11,216 bases of DNA from Actinomycetes bacterium (lineage in GTDB: Bacteria; Actinomycetota; Actinomycetes; Propionibacteriales; Propionibacteriaceae). The position numbers were made by a program, and so were the translations under genes. Location: assembly GCA_023437345.1 (NCBI GenBank), contig JAEZGC010000058.1, positions 1 to 11,216 on the forward strand, given 5' to 3'. The first letter of the stretch is position 1. Each line of letters begins with the position of its first letter. Below the pieces are notes generated by a model. That model was not told the DNA's origin. It saw nothing but the letters and a program-made list of their open reading frames with translations, and searched no databases. Below are positions 6,931 through 11,216 of this stretch, in pieces.

Positions 6931-7698
6931 CTACTGGGTCCGCGAGAAGGACACCCGGATCGCATTGACGACCGCCGGGATCGTCCACACGAACGCCCAG
7001 ATCGCACCGACCAGCGACACGATGGCGAAGACCAGCGCCAGCAGCTGGTCGCCCAGGCTGACCACGATGCCGGGCAGCCAACCCTGCACGATGCCCAGCA
7101 CCAGCTGCAGTACGAAGGACACCGCGATGTGGATCATCAACGCCACAGCCTTCAGGAACTTCTGCTGCGACAGCACCAGCAGCACGAGGAAGACGAGCTT
7201 CAGGAACAGCACCAGCCCGAGCACGGTTGCCGCCTGCCCGACCGGGAAGAAGCCCCACACCGCCAGGTAGGCGATGGTGCCGAACGGGACCGCCACGAAC
7301 AGGCCGAACATCACAAGGAGGAGCACGAAGGCGATCAGGGCCATGATGAAGCTCAGGATGATCCAGCAGAACGAGACGATCAGCGTGACGATGCCCTGGA
7401 TCCGTCCGTAGGCGCGCTGGCTGAGGATGAAGCTGAGTCCCAGCATCACGACAGAGAACAGCAGGTAGCCGTCGATCAGGGCGAGGTGGCCGATGCCGTT
7501 GCCGGGCGGCGACTCGGCGTCCACGTCGGCCACCATGTCCGGCTCCACGCCGGGGATGCCGGCGGCCAGGCCGGCCACCGGCCCCGCGCTCCCGCCGCCG
7601 ACCACGAGCCCCGACCCGAGCTCGACGAGGACGGCCAGCAGCAGCGCAAAGCAGGCGAGGAAGAACAGCGGTCGGCGCACCTCGGCCAGGACGGGCAT
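6931..7698 (-). CDS. Seven-helix membrane protein of unknown function, last gene of the operon
   Basis: A 255-residue protein I do not recognise. About seven hydrophobic segments: 11-33, 72-92, 101-122, 123-150 (possibly two), 155-178, 183-204 and 218-245. Between the first two is a Gly/Ala/Pro and acidic loop of about 38 residues (34-71; VEPDMVADVDAESPPG). Other loops are short, and the C-terminus ends RVSFSRTQ. No enzymatic motif or transporter signature is visible. The ATG overlaps the stop of the upstream gene by one base (TGATG), with GAGGA about 6 nt ahead, so it is probably translated by coupling. Reading further upstream in frame is shadow of that upstream gene. Its place at the end of a tail-protein operon suggests a membrane partner of the proteins encoded before it; that is inference from position only. 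Confidence 0.85.
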   Translation of the reverse strand: MPVLAEVRRPLFFLACFALLLAVLVELGSGLVVGGGSAGPVAGLAAGIPGVEPDMVADVDAESPPGNGIGHLALIDGYLLFSVVMLGLSFILSQRAYGRIQGIVTLIVSFCWIILSFIMALIAFVLLLVMFGLFVAVPFGTIAYLAVWGFFPVGQAATVLGLVLFLKLVFLVLLVLSQQKFLKAVALMIHIAVSFVLQLVLGIVQGWLPGIVVSLGDQLLALVFAIVSLVGAIWAFVWTIPAVVNAIRVSFSRTQ

Positions 7699-8162
7699 CA
7701 GGAGTCCTCGGTGAGCACTACCGCGCACCCTGACAGCGACCCGCAGGCCAGCGCGAAGTCGCCGCCGTCGCGGGTGTAGGTGAGGCGGACGTCCTCGCCC
7801 GGATCGAGACCGGTCCGCAGGGCCTTCCCGGCCAGCGTGACGGCCAGGTCCACCGGTCCGGCGCTGACCACCAGCAGCGCCCGGCGGGTCGCGGCCTGCC
7901 AGGGCCAGCCGCCGGTGACCCGGGCCACCTCGACCCGGCACGCGGTGGTGAACGTGATCACGGCGCCCTCGATGCTGCACCCCGACGAGCCGGACAGGTC
8001 CTCGACCGGGAGCGGGTCACCGGGCGCGAACTGCGGGGTCGCCCACGATGGCCACCCGGGGTCGGTGGCCGTCCGTCCGGTGCCCAGCACGCCTGCCACG
8101 AAGAGGGCTACCGCCAGGACGCCGAGGACGGCCAGGACTACCAGCGGCTTGCGGTCGGCCAT
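7698..8162 (-). CDS. Small single-pass membrane protein with four cysteines
   Basis: A 154-residue protein with no family I can name. MADRKP precedes a hydrophobic helix (7-27) that could be a signal anchor or a signal peptide. The outer part starts with a Trp/Pro-rich stretch (GWPSWATPQFAPGDPLP) and looks beta-rich, with TRRALLVVSAG, VDLAVTLAG and VRLTYTRDG. Cys62, Cys75, Cys140 and Cys146 are suitably placed for two disulfides. Its ATG lies 3 nt after the stop of the upstream gene and its own stop overlaps the next start, so it is an internal gene of the operon. No strong ribosome site is seen, as expected for translational coupling. Likely on the outer face of the membrane; a structural or accessory role with its neighbours is inference. 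Confidence 0.85.
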   Translation of the reverse strand: MADRKPLVVLAVLGVLAVALFVAGVLGTGRTATDPGWPSWATPQFAPGDPLPVEDLSGSSGCSIEGAVITFTTACRVEVARVTGGWPWQAATRRALLVVSAGPVDLAVTLAGKALRTGLDPGEDVRLTYTRDGGDFALACGSLSGCAVVLTEDS

Positions 8163-8165
8163 CGG

Positions 8166-9002
8166 TCAGGGTCGTCCCTCCGGGTAGCCCCGGTTCTCCC
8201 AGTAGGTGCGGGTGCGGACGGTCCCGGTGACGCACGCCACGTCGCCCTCGAAGGCCTCGCGCCACACGTAGCCCTGGACGCAGGTCTCGGGGCCGTAGGT
8301 TCCGCCGGGGTCCTTGCGCGCCTTCTGAAGGTCCGGGTCGTTGTCGGTCCGGGCCTCCGCGGCGCTCAGCGTCGTGACGCAGGTGAGGTCGGTGGCCCGC
8401 GCCAGTCGCGGCACATACGGCGGCGGGCATGGGTTGGACGGCGTCGGCGACGGGGTCGGGGTGGGCGTGGCGGTCGGAGTCGGGGTGGGGGTGGGCGACG
8501 GCACCGGCGGGTCGGGCGGTGGCCGCAGCAGCAGGAACGCGACCACGGCGATGATGAGGACCAGAGCCCCGGCCGCCAGGTACACCCACCACGGCAGGCC
8601 GGTCGCGGGCGCGGCAGGCCGGGCGGGGACCACGAGCTCCACGTGCTGGGCCTGGTCGCTGTACTCCTCTGGCGGCCGGTCGGCGTCGTAGGCGATCAGG
8701 CGCACCGCGTACTGCCCCGCGGGCGCCTGTTGCGGCGGGGCGAAGCCGACCGTGTACTGCTCGGTGGCGCCCGGCCCGATAGTCCGCAGCGGGTGGTCGA
8801 TCGTCACCCAGGCCAGCGGGTCAGCCGCAGCCCTGCCGACGGTCGGCGCCGCGTCCTGCCCGGCCCCGCTGCTGCCCGCGAAGGCGCCCAGGACGACCCG
8901 GGTCGGGACCGTGGCCGAGTTGGTGACGGAGGCGGTCAGCGTCGTGCCGCCCTCGGCGGCGGTGAGGCTCGAGCTCGTCAGCTGGAGCGTGATCGGGTTC
9001 AT
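8166..9002 (-). CDS. Ig-like/TM/Pro-Thr stalk/cysteine-repeat protein, copy 2
   Basis: A 278-residue paralogue of the gene directly upstream. Residues 1-126 form an Ig-like beta domain without signal peptide (SVTNSATVPTRVVLG, PLRTIGPGATEQYTV, AVRLIAYDADRPPEEYSDQAQ). Residues 139-159 are a single membrane helix after PWW and before LLLRP. A pure Pro/Thr/Ser/Ala stalk covers about 161-190. Two cysteine repeats follow: CPPPYVPRLARATDLTC (192-208) and CVQGYVWREAFEGDVAC (241-257), each with 16-residue Cys spacing. The pattern GYVWREAF-GD-VCV is one I know from other actinobacterial proteins; its function is unknown to me. The ATG is 1 nt after the previous stop. Topology is uncertain: paired cysteines and stalk suggest the C-terminus is outside, but the Arg after the helix argues the opposite. 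Likely an adaptor or anchor for the tail-like machine; inferred from operon only. Confidence 0.88.
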   Translation of the reverse strand: MNPITLQLTSSSLTAAEGGTTLTASVTNSATVPTRVVLGAFAGSSGAGQDAAPTVGRAAADPLAWVTIDHPLRTIGPGATEQYTVGFAPPQQAPAGQYAVRLIAYDADRPPEEYSDQAQHVELVVPARPAAPATGLPWWVYLAAGALVLIIAVVAFLLLRPPPDPPVPSPTPTPTPTATPTPTPSPTPSNPCPPPYVPRLARATDLTCVTTLSAAEARTDNDPDLQKARKDPGGTYGPETCVQGYVWREAFEGDVACVTGTVRTRTYWENRGYPEGRP

Positions 9003-9540
9003 CTCAGCGTCTCTCGGTGAAGGTCTCGGGGTACTCCTTCTCGTTGAACATCCGGTCTGTGTAGCCGGGCTGGTTCTCGACGTGGGTCCGGTTGGCGGTG
9101 TCCTCCCAGACGCAGACCAGGTCGTTGGGGAAGGCCAGCCGCGGGACGTAGGGGATCTGGCACTCGGTGGTGCCGGGGATCACCCGGTTGCGCTGCACGT
9201 CCGACCTGTTGTCCCACTGCGCCTCCTGGGCGCTGGCGGGCATCACGCAGGTGAAGTCGCCGGGCCGGGCAAGGCGCGGCACGAAGGGTTCGGGGCACGG
9301 GTTCTGGCTGGCGGTGGGGGTCGGGGTCGGGGTGGGGCTCGGGCTGGGCTCGGGCGGTCCGGGGCGCAGCAGCAGGAAGGCGACCACCCCGACCACCAGC
9401 ACGAGGCCGCCGGCGACGGCGTAGATCCACCACGGGATGCCGGACGGGGCGGCGACCGGTTCCCGGGTGACGCTGACCCGAACCTCCTGCGCCTGGTCGC
9501 CGTACTCCTCGGGCGGCCGGTCGGCGTCGTAGGCGATCAG
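8650..9540 (-). repeat. Near-identical block shared by the tandem paralogues
   Basis: Positions 8650-8699 and 9491-9540 differ at two of 50 bases. Both encode LIAYDADRPPEEY and the following DQAQ in the Ig-like domain. Similar but less exact matches cover the SVTNSATVP part and the membrane helix. This shows the two genes arose by tandem duplication and that this block is kept alike by selection or gene conversion. Confidence 0.85.
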
Positions 9541-9816
9541 CCGGACGCCGTACTCGCCGGCAGCGGTCTCGGCCGTCGGCGCGAGCGTGACGGTGAATTG
9601 TTCAGTTGCTCCGGGGCCGATCTCGCGCAGCGGGCGTTCCACTGTGGTCCAGGCCCGGGCCGACTGGGCCGCCGCCTCACCCGCCAGCGGGGCGAAGGGG
9701 CCCAGCACCACCCGGGCGGGCACGGTGGCGGAGTTCGTCACCGACGCGGTGAGCGTGCCTGGAGTGGTGGACACGGTGACCTGCGTGGCGGTCAAGGTCA
9801 GCGTGATGGTGCTCAT
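9004..9816 (-). CDS. Ig-like/TM/Pro-Thr stalk/cysteine-repeat protein, copy 1
   Basis: A 270-residue protein with the same architecture as the next gene: an Ig-like domain (1-118) with SVTNSATVPARVVLG and VRLIAYDADRPPEEYGDQAQ; a membrane helix (129-150) flanked by IPWW and LLLRP; a Pro/Thr stalk (152-169); and two cysteine repeats, CPEPFVPRLARPGDFTC (174-190) and CQIPYVPRLAFPNDLVC (219-235), again 16 residues between cysteines. Both repeats are of the P[FY]VPRLA type here, whereas copy 2 has one VPRLA and one YVWREAF repeat. The start ATG overlaps the stop of the tail gene (ATGA), with AAGGG about 6 nt upstream, so it is coupled to it. The Ig-like part resembles CARDB/NEW3-type adhesion or scaffold modules by eye only. 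Cellular place: cytoplasmic membrane. Confidence 0.88.
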   Translation of the reverse strand: MSTITLTLTATQVTVSTTPGTLTASVTNSATVPARVVLGPFAPLAGEAAAQSARAWTTVERPLREIGPGATEQFTVTLAPTAETAAGEYGVRLIAYDADRPPEEYGDQAQEVRVSVTREPVAAPSGIPWWIYAVAGGLVLVVGVVAFLLLRPGPPEPSPSPTPTPTPTASQNPCPEPFVPRLARPGDFTCVMPASAQEAQWDNRSDVQRNRVIPGTTECQIPYVPRLAFPNDLVCVWEDTANRTHVENQPGYTDRMFNEKEYPETFTERR

Positions 9817-10457
9817 GAGTGCCCTTCGGCCGCAGTGGTGGGTGGGACAGGGTCTGCTCCGGCCGGCTCAGCGGGGGTGGGTGGTGCCGGGTCGGGGGTG
9901 GGGGTGGGTGGCACGGGCTCGGCTCCCGCTGGATCGACAGGGTCGGGTTCCGCGCCGGCGTCCAATACCTCGGAGGTGATGTGGGCAGGCTTGATCACGG
10001 CGATGATCCGCTCCACCACCTCGGCGATGTCCCCGGCGCCCGGCGGCAGGTGGACCCGCAGGTGGAAGCCGCCGGCGTCCTCGACCACGAAGCCGTCGCG
10101 TCGCGTCGCCAGCTCGAGGAAGCTGGTGATCCCGCCGGCGGTCCCGCGCCGGGCCGCCAGGTCGGCCGAGGCCACCAGCAGGTCGCGCAACGGCGCGGCG
10201 CCGCCCGGCAACGTGCTGCGCGACCGGGTGGGGGTCTCGGGCAGGGTGAGCCAGTCCAGGTCGACCCAGCTCGCCAGGTAGCACACCATCGCGTCGGGAG
10301 CCAGCATCGGGTCGAACCGGGAGTGCAGCTGGTCCAGCACGTCGCTGACCGGCTGGTGCATCCCGTCCGCGGCCGCCACCACCGCTGCGAGCGGGCCGGT
10401 CTCGGCGCCGGCCGCGAACACCTGGGGCAGTACCTGGCGCAGCGACGTGCTAGCCAC
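9813..10457 (-). CDS. Phage tail protein, P2 gpI / TIGR02242-like baseplate component
   Basis: A 214-residue protein. The pattern of this family is plain: a helical start, LHSRFDPMLAPDAMVCYLASWVDLDW (residues 45-69 region), then LRDLLVASADLAARRGTAGGITSFLEL (about 90-116) with the hallmark RRGT-GG, and a terminal beta part ending in VIKPAHITSEVLDAG. Such proteins build the baseplate wedge of phage tails and of contractile injection systems, and usually sit near the end of the structural cluster. The GTG start at 10457 overlaps the end of the upstream gene by 8 nt; no other start in frame is better. Odd here: after the conserved part comes a tail of about 47 residues very rich in Pro, Ala and Thr (about 168-214), like the stalks of the two proteins that follow. 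It is a cytoplasmic assembly component by family; no signal peptide. Confidence 0.88.
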   Translation of the reverse strand: MASTSLRQVLPQVFAAGAETGPLAAVVAAADGMHQPVSDVLDQLHSRFDPMLAPDAMVCYLASWVDLDWLTLPETPTRSRSTLPGGAAPLRDLLVASADLAARRGTAGGITSFLELATRRDGFVVEDAGGFHLRVHLPPGAGDIAEVVERIIAVIKPAHITSEVLDAGAEPDPVDPAGAEPVPPTPTPDPAPPTPAEPAGADPVPPTTAAEGHS

Positions 10458-11216
10458 TTGAGCGCACCACCTCGACGCGGTGCTCGCCGGAGCAGAACAG
10501 CCACGACGGCGGCAGGGTGACCACGTCGTCGACCACCCGCGCCGAGCAGGACCGCCAGCTGTCGCCGCCGTCCAGCGACCGGTACACCCCACCCGCCCCG
10601 GCGGCCAGGACGAGGTGGGTGCCGTCGGCGAGCACAGCCCCCGAGACCCCCGACTGCGGCGAGAAGCGTCGCCGGTCGCGCAGCGGCAGGCCACAGTTGA
10701 CGTCCGGGGCCCGCCAGGCCGGGTCGCTGGTGCCCAGCTTGAGCCCGAGCACCCCGCCGCTCTGGGACGCGGCCCAGGCGGTGTCGCCCACCACCCTCAC
10801 CACCCAGCAGCTGCCGCCGGTCCAGCCCTTGGAGAGGTCCTGCCACTGGCCGGCAAGGGTGGGGACGGCCACGCTGCCGAGCTCGTCGATGGGCAGCCGG
10901 ATGCAGCCGGTGCCGTCCCCCTCCGGCGCCGCCCGGGGTGCCCACAGGAAGACCCGGGGACCGTCGTACTGGACCGAGAGCGACCGGATCTCCTCGCCCG
11001 GGGCGCGGACCAGCCGGAACGAGTCCGGCGCGCCGGCGGTCGCGGACAGCCAGATCCCGCCCGCCGCCTCGGCCGCCAGCGCCACCCCGACCCGGCCGCG
11101 CAGGTCGGTGAAGGCGGCAATGGCGTGGAAGCCGCGGTCGGGCTGCTGGGGGTCGACAAGGTTCGGCACCGGCACGGCGCCGGGGGCGAGCGCGATCTCG
11201 TAGAGGCCCTTCGTGC
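10450..11216 (-). CDS. Beta-propeller (BNR/Asp-box type) protein, 5' end outside the window
   Basis: An open frame runs through the right edge, so the N-terminus is missing. The 254 visible residues begin TKGLYEIALAPGA. The sequence is a chain of beta-propeller-like blades with repeated G-G-V/I-W/Y-x-S patterns: GGIWLSATAG, AASQSGGVLGLKLG and GGVYRSLDGGDSWRSC. The last is a textbook Asp-box (S-x-D-x-G-x-S-W). It resembles BNR, sialidase-like or YCF48-like repeat proteins. No enzymatic residues can be judged from the visible part. The gene overlaps the tail-protein gene by 8 nt, so the two are probably co-translated. In a tail-like cluster, such a propeller could be a binding or tail-fibre-like part; this is inference. 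The GTG at 11175 is internal and not the true start, because the frame stays open and in the same style upstream. Confidence 0.8.
   Translation of the reverse strand, partial: TKGLYEIALAPGAVPVPNLVDPQQPDRGFHAIAAFTDLRGRVGVALAAEAAGGIWLSATAGAPDSFRLVRAPGEEIRSLSVQYDGPRVFLWAPRAAPEGDGTGCIRLPIDELGSVAVPTLAGQWQDLSKGWTGGSCWVVRVVGDTAWAASQSGGVLGLKLGTSDPAWRAPDVNCGLPLRDRRRFSPQSGVSGAVLADGTHLVLAAGAGGVYRSLDGGDSWRSCSARVVDDVVTLPPSWLFCSGEHRVEVVRSSG

Noticed and set aside
8451..8513. GC-rich short repeats that look like a minisatellite (similar at 9310-9357 and 9880-9913)
   Set aside because: They are codon-level repeats of Pro-Thr in the stalks of the membrane proteins and of the tail protein, explained by protein composition.
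8752..10281. Open frame of 509 codons on the plus strand across the Ig-like and tail genes
   Set aside because: It crosses three minus-strand genes that have clear starts, coupling overlaps and conserved motifs; its own product is Gly/Arg-rich shadow sequence.
11134..11175. GTG at 11175 as the true start of the beta-propeller gene
   Set aside because: The frame stays open upstream to the window edge with propeller-like sequence (TKGLYEIALAPG), so the gene most likely begins outside the window.
6931..11216. Ordinary prophage interpretation of the tail gene
   Set aside because: No integrase, holin, capsid or attachment site is seen, and the neighbours are membrane proteins with stalks. It cannot be fully excluded without the sequence to the right.

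Overview
The window is very GC-rich with codons ending mostly in G or C, GTG/TTG starts next to ATG, tight operons with overlapping stops and starts, and secreted proteins carrying Pro/Thr-rich linkers. This fits a high-GC Actinomycetota genome; I cannot name the genus.

Layout, left to right. Positions 1-279 form a long imperfect inverted repeat. A fragment of the 3' end of a beta-CASP metallo-beta-lactamase gene on the + strand (2-109) mirrors the 3' end of a complete copy on the - strand (171-1559), with a strong terminator-like hairpin between them (116-162). A divergent intergenic region with a plausible promoter (1641-1678) leads to a large secreted subtilisin-like protease (1758-5105) with prodomain, S8 catalytic triad, PA insert, Fn3-like domain, Pro/Thr linker and an unassigned C-terminal domain. 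A bidirectional terminator (5115-5151) separates it from a convergent small lipoprotein gene (5156-5608). Divergent from that lipoprotein is a polytopic membrane protein with a C-terminal M23 metallopeptidase domain (5767-6738). A perfect 12-bp hairpin reaches into its ribosome binding site.

The right 40% (6931-11216) is one tightly packed operon on the - strand. In order of transcription it holds a beta-propeller protein cut by the window edge, a phage-tail protein of the P2 gpI / TIGR02242 type with an added Pro-rich tail, two tandem paralogous Ig-like/TM/Pro-Thr-stalk/cysteine-repeat membrane proteins, a small membrane-anchored protein with four cysteines, and a seven-helix membrane protein. 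Genes overlap or lie 1-3 nt apart. The gpI-like protein is the diagnostic piece: such genes sit at the end of contractile tail-like particle clusters (extracellular contractile injection systems, eCIS). My reading is that the window captures the downstream end of an eCIS-type cluster plus a membrane module that may dock, anchor or receive the particle. The sheath, tube, spike and AAA ATPase genes would lie beyond the right edge and are not seen here.

No tRNA, rRNA, CRISPR array, insertion sequence or integrase was recognised. No gene-free stretch exceeds 300 bases. The largest gaps are 1560-1757, 6739-6930 and 5609-5766, and each is described below.
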